From NCBI RefSeq assembly GCF_014203755.1, contig NZ_JACHJS010000001.1, positions 2,418,001 through 2,482,000 of the forward strand: a stretch of 64,000 nucleotides of DNA, in the 5' to 3' direction. Source of the stretch: Saccharothrix violaceirubra (lineage in GTDB: Bacteria > Actinomycetota > Actinomycetes > Mycobacteriales > Pseudonocardiaceae). The translations under genes were made by a program, and so were the position numbers. Shown one piece after another: positions 55,901 through 64,000 of this stretch. Within the stretch, counting starts at the first letter, position 1, and each line of letters opens with the position of its first letter. Under the pieces are notes generated by a model. The model saw only the letters and a list, made by a program, of their open reading frames with translations. It had not been told where the DNA came from and did not search any database.

Positions 55901-58900
55901 CGGGTGTGCGCGGTCGCCGGGCGGGTCTGGGCGGTGCCGCCGGGGCGGGTGTCGGCCGGTGCGCGCGTCGGCACGCGGTAGGACGAGCGGTCGCGGCGGG
56001 TGATCGGCGGGGTGGTCGTCGTGCCCGCGCGGTCGACCGCCTCGGCGCACGCGGCCAACGTGCGGGCCCGGTGCAGCTCGGCGATCGGCACCTCGACGCC
56101 GAACTCCTCGCGGACCCGGAACGCCAGCCGCACGGCCAGCAGCGAGTTGCCGCCGACGGCGAAGAAGTCGTCTTCCGCGTGCACCCGCCCGACGCCGAGC
56201 AGCATGCGCCACAACCCGGCCAGCCGGGTCTGCGTACCGGGCGCGGGCGCGGTGCCGGTCCGGACGTCCGTGCCACCGGCCGCCGGCAGCGCCGCGCGGT
56301 CGACCTTGCCGCTGCTGTTGAGCGGCAACGCGTCCAGCACCACGTACCGGGCCGGGCACAGGTAGGCGGGCAGGTGGTCGGCGGCGTGCTCGCGCAGCCC
56401 GTCCGCCGACCCGACCACGTACGCCACGAGGTGGCGCGTGTCGTCGTCGCCCGCCGGCACCACCGCGACCGCCGACACGCCCGCGTGCCGCCGCAGCACG
56501 GCCTCGACCTCGGCGGGTTCGACCAGGAACCCGCGCACCTTCACCTGCCGGTCGACCCGGCCGAGGAACTCCAGCACGCCGTCGGGCCGCCACCGCGCGC
56601 GGTCGCCCGTGCGGTACAGCCGCCGCCCGGCCGCGCCGAACGGGTCGGGTACGAACTTGGCCGCGGTCAGCGCGGGTTCGCCCTGGTAGCCCCGGGCCAG
56701 TCCGGCGCCGCCCGTGTACAGCTCGCCCGGCACGCCGACCGGCGCCGGGCGCATGTCGTCGTCGAGCACGTACGCCGTGGTCCGCTGGATCGGCGTGCCG
56801 ATCGGCACGGTCGCGCCGACCTCGTCGGGCGAGGTCATCACGTGGCACGTGGTGAACGTGGTGTTCTCGGTCGGCCCGTAGCCGTTGACCACGGGCTTCC
56901 CGTCCCGTGCCGCCAACGCGGCCCGCACGGCGTCCGGCGCCAGCACGTCGCCGCCCGCCAGCAGGTGGTCGACGGACGTGAGCAGCGCCGGGTCGAGCTG
57001 GTGGAACAGCCCGGCGGTCAGCCACAGCACGGACACGTCGTGCTCGCGCAGCAGCGGGCCCAGCACGGCCGGGTCGGGCGGCCCCTCGGGCGCGGGCACC
57101 ACGCGACCGCCGGTCAGCAGCGCGCCCCACACCTCCAGCGTGGTCAGGTCGAACGCGGTCGCGGACAGGTGCAGGAACGTCCGCCCCGGACCGAACGTCG
57201 CGAAGCTCGGGTCGCTCACCAGCCGCACCACGCCCCGGTGCGGCACGGCGACGCCCTTGGGCCGGCCGGTCGACCCCGACGTGTGGTTGACGTAGGCCAG
57301 GCCGTCCGGGTGCACGCGCACGTCCGGCGCGGTGTCCGGCAGTCGGTCGTCCACTTCGGACAGTAGGACGACGGTCGCGGGCAGGTCGAGCGGCCGGTCC
57401 GCCACCACGAGCGACGCGCCCGCCGCCCGCAACGCCGCCGCGTCGCGGGCCGCCGGGTTGCCCGGGTGCAGCGGCAGGTACGCGGCGCCCGCCTTGAGCA
57501 CGGCGAGCAGCGTGACGACCAGGTCCGCGCCGCGCGGCAGGGCGACGCCCACCGGCCGGTCGGGACGGGCGCCGCGGGCCACCAGCAGGTGTGCCAGGCG
57601 GTTCGCGCGCCGGTCGAGTTCCGCGTAGGAGAGCCAGCCCGACGGCGTGAGCACCGCGTCCGCGTCGGGCCGCAGGCGGACCTGCTCGGCGAACAGGTCC
57701 GGGATCGTGGCGTCCGCCGGGTACGGCACGGCGGTGTCGTTCCACCCGGCCAGGTCCAGGCCGCGGGGTTCGCCGACCGCGCGCACGGGCCGGTCGGGGT
57801 CCCGTGCCAGACCGGTGAGCAGGTCGCGCACGTGCCCGAGCAGCACGTCCGGCGCCCAGTCCGGGAACCGCGCCGCGTCGTGGATCAGCCGCAGGCTCAA
57901 CCGGGGTTCGGCGAACGCGTAGAGCGTCACCGCGTAGCCGGGCGTGCGCAGGATCTCGACGTGCCGGTCGGAGGGCGTGGTCGCCCGGTCCGCGAGCACG
58001 GTGTTGATCTCGCGGTGTTCGAACAGCACGAGGCTGCGCACCCGCCCGGCCTCGGGCACCGGGCCGAGCTGGTGGTCGCGGGCGGCGACGGACCGTGCCC
58101 GCACGGCACCCAGCCAGGTGCGGACGGAGGCGTCCCGGTCGACCGGCAGGCGCAGCGGCGTCGTGGCGATGAGCAGGCCGATCATGTCCGCCGCGCCCTC
58201 GACCGTGCCGTGCCGGGCCGCGCGGGTCACCGCGAACGCGGACTCGTCGTCGCCGGAGTGCGCGGCCAGCAGCAGGCTCCACGCGGCGAGCACGACCGTG
58301 TTGACGGTGACGCCGGTGGTCGCGGCGAGCGCACGCACCGACGTGGTTTCCTCGTCGGACAGCTCCAACGCGGCCGTGGCCATGCGGACCGGGCCGGACG
58401 CGGCGTGCTCCAACGGCAGCGGGCCGGTGTCGGGCAGGTCGGCGAGTTCCGTGCGCCAGAACCGTTCGTCGGCCTCGGTCGGGCGTGCCGCGTGCCACCG
58501 GGCGTAGTCGGCGAAGTCGGGGCGGTCCGGGAGGACCGCCGCCGGGCCGCCCAGCCGGGCCGCGTAGTCGTCGTCGATCTCGGCCAGCAGCATCGCCAGC
58601 GACCGGCCGTCGAGGATCGCGTGGTGGAACGTCACCACGACGACGCCGCCGGGCAGCGCGACGACCCGCAGTGCCGGACCGGACACCGGGTCGACGCCGC
58701 GTCGCCGGTCCTCGCGCAGGAACGCGGCCACGTCGGAGACCGTGTCGTCGTTGCCGACCGGCACGTCCGCCGCCGGGGTCAGGACCTGGTCGGCGCCGCC
58801 GTCCGGGCGCCACCGCAGCCGCGTGCGCAGCACCGGGTGCCGGTCGACCGCCGCGCGCCACGCCGCGAGGTAGGCGTCCCGGTCGTACTCCGCCGACCAC

Positions 58901-59010
58901 CGCAGGACGCACTGGACGACATCCGTCCCGGCCTCCGGATCGCGCAGTCCGGCGGCCACCATGCCACTTTGCAGCGGCAGGGCCGGAACGCTTCCCGGTT
59001 CCGCGTGCAC
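52948..59010 (-). CDS. NRPS module C-A-PCP fused to a lantibiotic-dehydratase (LanB/PEARL-like) domain
   Basis: A 2020-residue fusion. C domain residues 1-430 with FHHAILDG (His129, His130, Asp134). A domain 435-930 with [15 protein letters not shown] (573-587), [10 protein letters not shown] and [15 protein letters not shown]; pocket by eye D-L-L-W-L-G-G-T-F-K, like the Val-type DAFWIGGTFK. PCP with [10 protein letters not shown] (Ser956). Then about 170 residues of Ala/Thr/Pro-rich linker (1000-1170). Residues 1175-2020 resemble Lant_dehydr_N, the glutamyl-tRNA-using part of Lan[15 protein letters not shown] at 1377-1390 is its signature. No SpaB_C elimination domain follows, as in PEARLs, which add amino acids from aminoacyl-tRNA. 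GTG 59010 has GGGGAGG 6 bases upstream. The frame is continuous, with no sign of assembly error. Confidence 0.92.
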   Translation of the reverse strand: MHAEPGSVPALPLQSGMVAAGLRDPEAGTDVVQCVLRWSAEYDRDAYLAAWRAAVDRHPVLRTRLRWRPDGGADQVLTPAADVPVGNDDTVSDVAAFLREDRRRGVDPVSGPALRVVALPGGVVVVTFHHAILDGRSLAMLLAEIDDDYAARLGGPAAVLPDRPDFADYARWHAARPTEADERFWRTELADLPDTGPLPLEHAASGPVRMATAALELSDEETTSVRALAATTGVTVNTVVLAAWSLLLAAHSGDDESAFAVTRAARHGTVEGAADMIGLLIATTPLRLPVDRDASVRTWLGAVRARSVAARDHQLGPVPEAGRVRSLVLFEHREINTVLADRATTPSDRHVEILRTPGYAVTLYAFAEPRLSLRLIHDAARFPDWAPDVLLGHVRDLLTGLARDPDRPVRAVGEPRGLDLAGWNDTAVPYPADATIPDLFAEQVRLRPDADAVLTPSGWLSYAELDRRANRLAHLLVARGARPDRPVGVALPRGADLVVTLLAVLKAGAAYLPLHPGNPAARDAAALRAAGASLVVADRPLDLPATVVLLSEVDDRLPDTAPDVRVHPDGLAYVNHTSGSTGRPKGVAVPHRGVVRLVSDPSFATFGPGRTFLHLSATAFDLTTLEVWGALLTGGRVVPAPEGPPDPAVLGPLLREHDVSVLWLTAGLFHQLDPALLTSVDHLLAGGDVLAPDAVRAALAARDGKPVVNGYGPTENTTFTTCHVMTSPDEVGATVPIGTPIQRTTAYVLDDDMRPAPVGVPGELYTGGAGLARGYQGEPALTAAKFVPDPFGAAGRRLYRTGDRARWRPDGVLEFLGRVDRQVKVRGFLVEPAEVEAVLRRHAGVSAVAVVPAGDDDTRHLVAYVVGSADGLREHAADHLPAYLCPARYVVLDALPLNSSGKVDRAALPAAGGTDVRTGTAPAPGTQTRLAGLWRMLLGVGRVHAEDDFFAVGGNSLLAVRLAFRVREEFGVEVPIAELHRARTLAACAEAVDRAGTTTTPPITRRDRSSYRVPTRAPADTRPGGTAQTRPATAHTRPPVPATAFGSAGGAAPTQAVAERTEAGPATTPTSRTADDSAPTDKKAGAGVIDLNADDLLPTAADKTGVTAPNPTAAGTATGARAGDPVPTRIPPTATASTEVASPGRTAPDAGQSPARSDTRSAAQIGHTDPTGHNRDMVGRLPDHLVSSGGDWAVWRWVELRGTGFGIEPLVALGSPAAARAADDVHAAREALGEARWAAFRALRAVEDAASGDERATLRRVGRLVRKGRFAEARGLVAGPADAVAALTLAARAAERVAEAEADYAGRFEHARVEVAGILRGVAGDARFREAVAWQNPRALVTAVDALRAASPAAARNVDYRRWEHTVVAYLQRYCAKNDTIGFFGPVGWAYVRDDAPAALTSVPGAGLVDRRTVYLENWAVQELAEVLTTDEVRPWAAPRRMPFVDVVGNVLHVPMTAPVVLDDAEARVLAACDGHRRAVDIAAGLSDVDDVFGVLDRLRKARRIAWTFEVAPSALVPERELRRQVERIDDPAVRDRIAATLDEVERGRGEVADAVGDPDRLVHAIGALQEKFTAITGTAAVRRPGLFYAGRTVVHEECRRDLDVTLSPALLDTLSPGLDLVLEAARWFTAAGAALYGKALREVYRRRVEATGDPTVRLADFWLWANDTIFRLDERLIARLVTALQRKWADALGAHDPDESRVHYEVDQVRDAVRKAFATARPGWRGAVQHSPDVLIAAKDAAAVRAGDYHWVLGEVHPGVNTMRAALFVSQHPDPVQLRDSMAADLGGPRVVLSTTREEGGTPQRLADALVLPRDLRIAFGHDACGPDLLGAVPVGECVIVEDGGRLVVRDRSGRVDHDLVELLNEQIMAQLVQHFRLLPAGAHTPRVSLDRLVVARETWRLKSADARFAFGPDEPTRFLDAQAWRIANAMPRYVFVKSPVEHKPFYVDLASPPSVELFAHAVRALDRERPDAPMTVGEMLPDPDHLWLTDAAGNRHTAEFRVVAVDRRGWRHFEEGAR

Positions 59011-59125
59011 GACAGACCTCCCCGATTGTTGCGAGCATGCGCCGGTAGGCCGCGAAACAATTCACGGCCGGTTCACGGCAGGACGTCGACGCCCGGAAGA
59101 TCGGGCGGGAAATAGATCGGCGGAC

Positions 59126-59329
59126 TCAGCCGCCGTGGGCGCGCAGGTGTTCGCGGACGCTGCGCGGACGCGCGTCGGTCCACACGCGACCGATGTGCTC
59201 CAGGCACTCTTCCCTGGTACCGCGCGTGCCTTCGGCCCGCCAGCCCAGGGGGAGATCGCGGTCGGCGAACCAGACCGAGTACTGCTCCTCGTCGTTCAAG
59301 ACGACCAGAAATTCCGGTGAATCCACCAT
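59126..59329 (-). CDS. MbtH-like protein
   Basis: A 67-residue MbtH-family helper that binds and activates NRPS adenylation domains. The signature is intact: FLVVLNDEEQYSVWF, LPLGWRAEGTRGTREECLEHIGRVWTDARPRSVRE. ATG 59329 follows GAAGGA. It is the first gene of the NRPS operon, 115 bases ahead of the fusion synthetase, and suggests that one or more of the four A domains need MbtH. Confidence 0.95.
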   Translation of the reverse strand: MVDSPEFLVVLNDEEQYSVWFADRDLPLGWRAEGTRGTREECLEHIGRVWTDARPRSVREHLRAHGG

Positions 59330-59465
59330 GCTTCGGAGTCCTTCGCGGATCGCGGCGTATTGCCTGCGGGGCACGCTACGCGGCGGATGTCCGTTTTCGG
59401 AATCCACTGAACGGGGCAAGGGCGATATCGTTGTCGATGGCGGTCCATCCGGTCCGCTAATGGCT

Positions 59466-59492
59466 CGGCCGCGCACCGGCGGTGCGCGGCCG
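59466..59492. terminator. Hairpin terminator between F420-type oxidoreductase and mbtH
   Basis: CGGCCGCGCACC and GGTGCGCGGCCG form a 12-base stem with a GGC loop, 51 bases past the end of the oxidoreductase gene. It insulates the NRPS operon, whose own promoter must lie in 59330-59465. Confidence 0.75.
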
Positions 59493-59542
59493 TCTGTTTC
59501 GACAAAGCTTATGGGTCTCGATAGGAATTCCGGATGGCGGGC

Positions 59543-60454
59543 TCAGTCCCGCAGTGAGCCGAGCAGGCGCCAGGTCCGTTCCTGGTCCCCGGGCCCGCCC
59601 AGGTTCGTGTTCGCCGCGACGACCTCGGTCGCGCCGGCCTCGAAGTAGCGGCGCACCTGGTCGGCGACGGTCTTCTCGTCGCCGATGACCGCCAGGTCCG
59701 CCGCGCGCTCGACGGCACCGAGTCCGAGCACCCGCTGGTAGGACGGGACGGTCTCGTAGAGCGCGAGGTCGGCGGCGGCACGTTCGCGCGCGCCCTCGAC
59801 GTCGTCGGTCACCACGATCGGGACGAGCGCGATGACCCGTCGATCGGCGCCGCCCGAACCCGCGCGCAGGTCCGCGACGATCGTCTCCAGGGCCTTCGGG
59901 TTCGCGAGGTAGGGCTGGATGCCGTCGGACAGTTCGCCCGCCACCCGCACGGCCTTCGGTCCCATCACGGCCACGACCACCGACGGCGGCTCGGCGCCCG
60001 GCAAGGCCGCCGGGAAGGGCGTGCGCGCGACGACCGTCTCGCCCGCGAAGTCGACCGTGCCGGTCTTGAACAGCGTGTCGAACACCGTGAGGTACTCGCG
60101 CAGCCTCAACGCGGGACGTTCGTGCTTCACGCCGAACACGGGCTCGACGAAGTCCTTGGCGCCTAACGCGATGCCGAAGGTGAACCTGTTGTGCGTGGCG
60201 GCCTGCGCGGTCTGCGCCGCGGCGGCCAGCGGGAGCGGGTGGCGGCCGTAGATCGGGACCGCGCTGGTGCCCAGCCGCAGCTCCGGCACCCGCGTGCCGA
60301 CGACGGCGGCGAGGGCGATGGCGTCGTAGTGGAAGATCTGGGCGAACCAGCCGGACTCGAGGCCGGCGTCCGCCGCCAGGCGGGCCTGCGCCACGACGTC
60401 GTCGACGTAGTTCGTGCTGTCGGGTCCCGCACCGAGGACCGTGCCGATGGTCAT
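59543..60454 (-). CDS. LLM-class F420-dependent oxidoreductase
   Basis: A 303-residue luciferase-like TIM barrel. Landmarks are RLAADAGLESGWFAQIFHYDAIALAAVVG, LRLGTSAVPIYGRHPLPLAAAAQTAQAATHNRFTFGIALGAKDF and GEPPSVVVAVMGPKAVRVAGELSDGIQPYLANPKALE; these are typical of the F420-using branch in actinobacteria. Substrate unknown. It shares the minus strand with the NRPS operon but a terminator lies between, so a role in that pathway is only possible, not shown. It is divergent from the quinone-oxidoreductase-like gene. Confidence 0.85.
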   Translation of the reverse strand: MTIGTVLGAGPDSTNYVDDVVAQARLAADAGLESGWFAQIFHYDAIALAAVVGTRVPELRLGTSAVPIYGRHPLPLAAAAQTAQAATHNRFTFGIALGAKDFVEPVFGVKHERPALRLREYLTVFDTLFKTGTVDFAGETVVARTPFPAALPGAEPPSVVVAVMGPKAVRVAGELSDGIQPYLANPKALETIVADLRAGSGGADRRVIALVPIVVTDDVEGARERAAADLALYETVPSYQRVLGLGAVERAADLAVIGDEKTVADQVRRYFEAGATEVVAANTNLGGPGDQERTWRLLGSLRD

Positions 60455-60567
60455 GATCGCGGTAACCGGCCGGTGACGGACCGCATTCCCCGTTCCGGGA
60501 TGCGGGATGCGGACCGGTGCGCGGTCGTGGTCTGGTGGGGGACGACTTCGCGGAAAGGACTCGTGTC

Positions 60568-61467
60568 ATGACCAGAGCTGTCGTGCTGTCCGGATACGGC
60601 GGCCCCGAGGTGCTCGTCGAGGCCGACGTGCCGACCCCGTCCCCCGGTCCGGGGCAGGTGCTGATCGCGGTGCGCGCGATCGGTCTGAACCCCTTCGACG
60701 TCAAGGTGCGCTCGGGGGCGTTCCGCGACGTCATGCCCCTCGACCTGCCCGCCGTGCTCGGCCTGGAGGCGGCGGGCGTCGTCGTCGAGTCCACAGTGGA
60801 CGATTTCGCCGTCGGCGACGAGGTGTTCGGCCTGGTGGACGGCGGCGCCTACGCCGAACGTGCACTGGCCACCGCCGTGGCGCGCAAACCCGTCGGGCTG
60901 GACTGGAGCCTGGCCGCCGCGCTGCCGGTCGCCGTGGAGGTCACGGGCCGCGTGCTGCGTGCGCTGGACGTGGCGCAGGGGGAGACCGTGCTGGTCAACG
61001 GCGCGGCGGGCGCGGTCGGCACGATCGCGGTGCAGATGTCGGTTGCCCGAGGCGCGCGGGTCGTCGGCACCGCGGGCGACGCGAACCAGGACCACCTCCG
61101 GTCGCTGGGCGCGACGCCGGTCCGTTACGGCGCCGGACTGGTGGACCGGGTCCGGGAGATCTCGCCGGGCGGCGTGGACGCCGTGTTCGACGTCGCCGGC
61201 CGGGGTGCCCTGCCCGACTCGATCGCCCTGGCCGGCGGTCCCGACCGGGTGGTGACCATCGCCGACCCGGAGGCGGAACGCCACGGGGTGCGGTTCTCCG
61301 GCGGGGCGGAGCCCGATCCGGGCGAGTTCGCCGCCGTGGCCGAGGCCGTGGCGGCGGGCCGGTTCACCGTCACGATCGACCGCACGTTCCCGTTGTCCGA
61401 GGCCGCCGCCGCACATGCCTGGCTGGAGGCGGGGCACACGCGGGGCAAGTCGATCCTCCTGCCCTGA
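60568..61467 (+). CDS. NADP-dependent quinone-oxidoreductase-like enzyme (MDR family)
   Basis: A 299-residue medium-chain dehydrogenase/reductase without the catalytic zinc ligands. GRY-type GroES fold at the start (AVVLSGYGGPEVLVEADVPTPSPGPGQVLIAVRAIGLNPFDVKVRSG), then VLVNGAAGAVGTIAVQMSVARGARVVGTAG as the NADPH Rossmann motif (AxxGxxG). ATG 60568 has GGAAAGG upstream. Probably reduces quinones or enones. It stands alone, 162 bases before the kinase gene. Confidence 0.88.
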   Translation: MTRAVVLSGYGGPEVLVEADVPTPSPGPGQVLIAVRAIGLNPFDVKVRSGAFRDVMPLDLPAVLGLEAAGVVVESTVDDFAVGDEVFGLVDGGAYAERALATAVARKPVGLDWSLAAALPVAVEVTGRVLRALDVAQGETVLVNGAAGAVGTIAVQMSVARGARVVGTAGDANQDHLRSLGATPVRYGAGLVDRVREISPGGVDAVFDVAGRGALPDSIALAGGPDRVVTIADPEAERHGVRFSGGAEPDPGEFAAVAEAVAAGRFTVTIDRTFPLSEAAAAHAWLEAGHTRGKSILLP

Positions 61468-61629
61468 CGCTTGGTGATCGCCTCGCCCGTCCGGCGCACG
61501 CGTTCGTCCACTCGGGCCGGTCGCGGAGGCATAGGGGTGGGTGCGGCAAGATGGGTGCGCACACGTTCGACGGTCGCCCGTCCGGGTATCCAAGGGTCTC
61601 GACGTGCGCGGAGGGACGGGAGCGTTTCG

Positions 61630-63129
61630 GTGGTCGACCGCACGGTCGCCGGCAGGTACCGGCTGACGGAGAAGCTCGGCGCGGGTGGCATGGGCGTCGT
61701 GTGGCGTGCCGAGGACACCCGGCTCCGGCGCATCGTCGCCGTCAAGGAACTCTTGGCGCGCAACGGTTTCGATGAGGAGTCGACCCGACGGGCGGTGCGC
61801 GAGGCCCGCATCGCGGCCCGCCTCCAGCACTCCAACGTGATCGCCCTCTACGACGTGGTCGAGGACGAGGGCCACCCGTGGCTGGTCATGGAGTACCTGC
61901 CGGCCAAGAGCCTGTCGGCGGTGATCTCCGAACGCGGCACGCTGCCCGCCGACGAGGTCCGCCGCATCGCCGTCCAACTCGCCGAAGGGCTCGCCGCCGC
62001 CCACAAGGCCGGTGTCGTGCACCGCGACGTCAAGCCCGGCAACGTCCTGGTCACCGAGTTCGGCACGGTCAAGGTCACCGACTTCGGCACGTCCCGGGCC
62101 GCCGACGAGGCGACCGTGACCTCGTCGGGCCTGCTCGTCGGCACGCCCGCCTACCTGGCGCCCGAGGTGGCCCAGGGCTCGCCGGCTGACTTCCCGGCCG
62201 ACGTGTTCGGGCTCGGTGCCACGCTTTACGCGGCGCTGGAGGGCAGTCCGCCGTTCGGCGAGGACACCAACGCCATCGCGTTGCTGCACCGGGCCGCGGC
62301 GGGGACCTTTCCGGCGCCGGAGAACGCCGGTGCGCTCGAACCCGTGCTGCTGCGCCTGCTCGACGCGGACCCCGGGGCCCGGCCGACGATGGCCGAGGCG
62401 GCGCGCATGCTCCAGGAGATCTCGGTCGAGCCTGTGACCGTCCTGGCCTCGCCGACGCCCGTGGAAGCCGAGCCGACCCGCGTCGTGCCGCCGGCCAAGG
62501 CGACCACCGAGTTGCCGGAGCCCGAACCCGAGTCGGAACCGGAACCCGAGCCGGTCGTCGAGGAGGAGGACCCGCAGCGCAAGCGGTTCGCCCTGGTCGC
62601 CGTCGTGCTGATCATGGTCGTGGTGGGCACGGTCGCGTTCCTGATCACCCGTAGCCGGGGCAAGGACGACAAGGCCGCGGACACCACCACGACGACGACC
62701 GGGCAGACGGTCGCCACGTCCGCCCCGCCGACGTCGGACGCCGGACAGCCGCCCCCGCAGGGCGAGACTCCCGTGACGAGCACGACCTCGGAGGCACCGC
62801 CGCCGACGACCGTCCCGCCGGCCGCCGTCACGCCAGACAAAGCGCTCGTCGACTACTACGCCCTGTTGCCCGGCAACATCGACGCGGCGTTCCCCACGCT
62901 CACCGAGTCGTTCCGCAACGGGCGCGGCGTCGACTACGACTACTACCGGAACTTCTGGGCCGGATACAGCGCGGTCTCGCTCTCGAACGTCCAGGTGGTC
63001 GGCGAGAACCAGGTGTCCGCCACCGTCAACTACACCGACCTCAGCGGCGCGCAGAAGTCCGAGAACAACCTCTTCACGCTGGTCAAGTCCGGCGACAAGT
63101 GGCTGATCGACAACCAGGTCGGGATCTGA
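61630..63129 (+). CDS. Membrane Ser/Thr protein kinase (Hanks type)
   Basis: A 499-residue kinase. Subdomain I is LGAGGMGVVWRAED, the catalytic lysine is in VAVKELL, HRDVKPGNVL is the catalytic loop, DFGTS the metal loop and TPAYLAPEV the APE region. The kinase ends near residue 265. An acidic Glu/Pro-rich juxtamembrane stretch (EPEPESEPEPEP) precedes a single membrane helix (FALVAVVLIMVVVGTVAFLI), then a Thr/Pro-rich linker and an outside domain of about 100 residues with an NTF2-like look (DYYALLPGNIDAAFPTLTESFRNGRGVDYDYYRNFWAGYSAV). GTG 61630 is chosen because the kinase fold starts 10 residues later. Signal sensing through the outer domain is likely. Confidence 0.93.
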   Translation: MVDRTVAGRYRLTEKLGAGGMGVVWRAEDTRLRRIVAVKELLARNGFDEESTRRAVREARIAARLQHSNVIALYDVVEDEGHPWLVMEYLPAKSLSAVISERGTLPADEVRRIAVQLAEGLAAAHKAGVVHRDVKPGNVLVTEFGTVKVTDFGTSRAADEATVTSSGLLVGTPAYLAPEVAQGSPADFPADVFGLGATLYAALEGSPPFGEDTNAIALLHRAAAGTFPAPENAGALEPVLLRLLDADPGARPTMAEAARMLQEISVEPVTVLASPTPVEAEPTRVVPPAKATTELPEPEPESEPEPEPVVEEEDPQRKRFALVAVVLIMVVVGTVAFLITRSRGKDDKAADTTTTTTGQTVATSAPPTSDAGQPPPQGETPVTSTTSEAPPPTTVPPAAVTPDKALVDYYALLPGNIDAAFPTLTESFRNGRGVDYDYYRNFWAGYSAVSLSNVQVVGENQVSATVNYTDLSGAQKSENNLFTLVKSGDKWLIDNQVGI

Positions 63130-63147
63130 CCCCGACTCGTCCGGCCG

Positions 63148-63798
63148 TCACTCCTCCGGGTGGATGGCGGGCTTGCGCAGCTTGTTGGACAGCACGGCCG
63201 CCTGCGTGCGGCGCTCCAGGCCGAGCTTCGCCAGCAGGTGCGAGACGTAGTTCTTGACCGTCTTCTCGGCCAGGAACATCTTCTCGGCGATCTGCCGGTT
63301 GGTCAGCCCCTGCCCGATGTGGTCGAGCACCACGCGTTCCTGGTCGGTCAGCACCCGGAGCGGGTCGCCCTGCTCGCGTTCGCGGCGGATGCGGTCGAGC
63401 AGCGCGGCGGTCGACCGGGCGTCCAGCAGCGATCCGCCGGCCGCGACCGTGCGCACGGCGTTGTGCAGGTCGTTGCCCAGGATGCGCTTGAGCACGAACC
63501 CGGACGCGCCCGCCATGATCGCGTCGAACAGGGCCTCGTCGTCGGTGAACGAGGTGAGCATCAGGCAGTGCAGCTCGGGCATCAGCGACCGCAGCTCCCG
63601 GCACAGCTCGATGCCGTTGCCGTCGGGCAGTCGCACGTCCAGCACGGCCACGTCGGCGCCGCTGCCCGGCACCCGGGCCAACGCCTCGGCGACCGAGCCC
63701 GCCTCGCCGACGACCTCCAGGTCGTCGCCGCTGTTGAGCAGTTCCCTCACGCCGATCCGCACGACCTCGTGGTCGTCGACCAGGAACACGCGTGCCAC
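63148..63798 (-). CDS. LuxR/NarL-type response regulator, DevR-like
   Basis: A 216-residue regulator. The receiver has [14 protein letters not shown] (acidic pocket), [14 protein letters not shown] with phospho-acceptor Asp54 or so, and MLTSF. The C-terminal HTH is [52 protein letters not shown], very like DevR/DosR of mycobacteria, which controls hypoxia and dormancy genes. No kinase gene is adjacent in the window. DevR-box-like sequences lie upstream, which suggests autoregulation. Convergent with the Ser/Thr kinase gene. Confidence 0.92.
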   Translation of the reverse strand: MARVFLVDDHEVVRIGVRELLNSGDDLEVVGEAGSVAEALARVPGSGADVAVLDVRLPDGNGIELCRELRSLMPELHCLMLTSFTDDEALFDAIMAGASGFVLKRILGNDLHNAVRTVAAGGSLLDARSTAALLDRIRREREQGDPLRVLTDQERVVLDHIGQGLTNRQIAEKMFLAEKTVKNYVSHLLAKLGLERRTQAAVLSNKLRKPAIHPEE

Positions 63799-63857
63799 TC
63801 GTCCCGCCTCTCATCGCCGTCCGTCCCGACCCTGGGGCACGACGGGCCCGCGCCCCA

Positions 63858-63926
63858 GGGCCGAAGGTCCCGTCCGTCCCAGGATGCGGGGTCCGGACGG
63901 GCGACGCACGATCGGGACTTTCGACC
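63858..63926. promoter_or_regulatory. DevR-box-like sites in the divergent promoter
   Basis: GGGCCGAAGGTCCC (63858-63871), read on the minus strand as GGGACCTTCGGCCC, and GGGACTTTCGACC (63914-63926) both resemble the GGGACTTTCGGCCC form of the DevR/DosR site. They lie 56 bases apart between the regulator gene and a rightward gene at the window end. Confidence 0.55.
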
Positions 63927-63993
63927 GCGTTCTTGCGGACCGGCCCTGCCTAACGTCGAGGACGACGGTTTCGCCGACTATGGGAGTTTCGCG

Positions 63994-64000
63994 ATGGGTG
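63994..64000 (+). CDS. Start of a rightward gene, cut by window end
   Basis: GGGAG lies 7 bases before an ATG at 63994, and the preceding 60 bases contain a promoter-like stretch with a DevR-type site. Only two codons are visible, so nothing can be said about the product. It is likely controlled by the divergent DevR-like regulator. Confidence 0.3.

Noticed and set aside
59543..60454. F420-type oxidoreductase as part of the NRPS operon
   Set aside because: A strong hairpin and about 130 bases separate it from mbtH, and the operon has its own start; membership is possible but unsupported.

Overview
This window comes from a high-GC filamentous actinomycete. Pseudonocardiaceae (Saccharothrix, Lentzea or Actinosynnema type) fits best. 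The reasons are uniform GC-rich codon use with many GTG starts, a fused isobutyryl-CoA mutase, a topo IV-type gyrase pair, an actinobacterial long-form HisG, Hanks kinases with extracytoplasmic tails, and dense secondary-metabolite genes. The assignment rests on gene content only.

Layout. 1-8.6 kb: the end of an acyl-CoA ligase, icmF, a methyltransferase, an MBL-fold hydrolase, and small regulator operons (GntR plus membrane protein; VanY plus TetR under twin palindromic operators). 8.9-17.6 kb: a proline-rich protein with a degenerate ADP-ribosyltransferase-like end lies divergent to a two-gene type IIA topoisomerase operon. Both of its subunits are interrupted by different, apparently endonuclease-dead inteins. 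17.7-28.4 kb: the first candidate novel system. A TIM-barrel protein and a siderophore-type ABC importer are followed by a small RiPP locus: a 35-residue Cys-free precursor, an E1-like partner, an S15-type peptidase, a YcaO cyclodehydratase and a SagB-type dehydrogenase. Zur/Fur-like inverted repeats sit at the importer promoter and the precursor promoter, and a weaker one at a flanking MFS promoter. A metal-responsive azole or azoline peptide with its own uptake system is the working hypothesis.

28.5-37.2 kb: a CE1758/CE1759-type luciferase-like monooxygenase pair behind a perfect palindrome, hisG, a DrrAB-like exporter, a PAP2 phosphatase with an orphan histidine kinase, and an unknown membrane protein behind two tandem palindromes. 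37.3-38.2 kb: a 14-repeat I-E-like CRISPR array with no cas genes beside it.

38.2-59.3 kb, all on the minus strand: a tightly coupled NRPS operon. In transcription order it holds mbtH, a C-A-PCP module fused to a lantibiotic-dehydratase (LanB/PEARL-type) domain, a C-A-PCP module, a kynurenine-3-monooxygenase-like flavoenzyme, a DUF6875-type protein, a C-A-PCP module with a glycine-like code, an MFS exporter, a C-A-PCP-reductase module and a methyltransferase. A reductively released tetrapeptide is the simplest prediction. The NRPS-LanB fusion is the second candidate novel system. 59.5-64 kb: an F420-type oxidoreductase, a quinone-oxidoreductase-like enzyme, a Ser/Thr kinase and a DevR-like response regulator with DevR-box-like sequences upstream.
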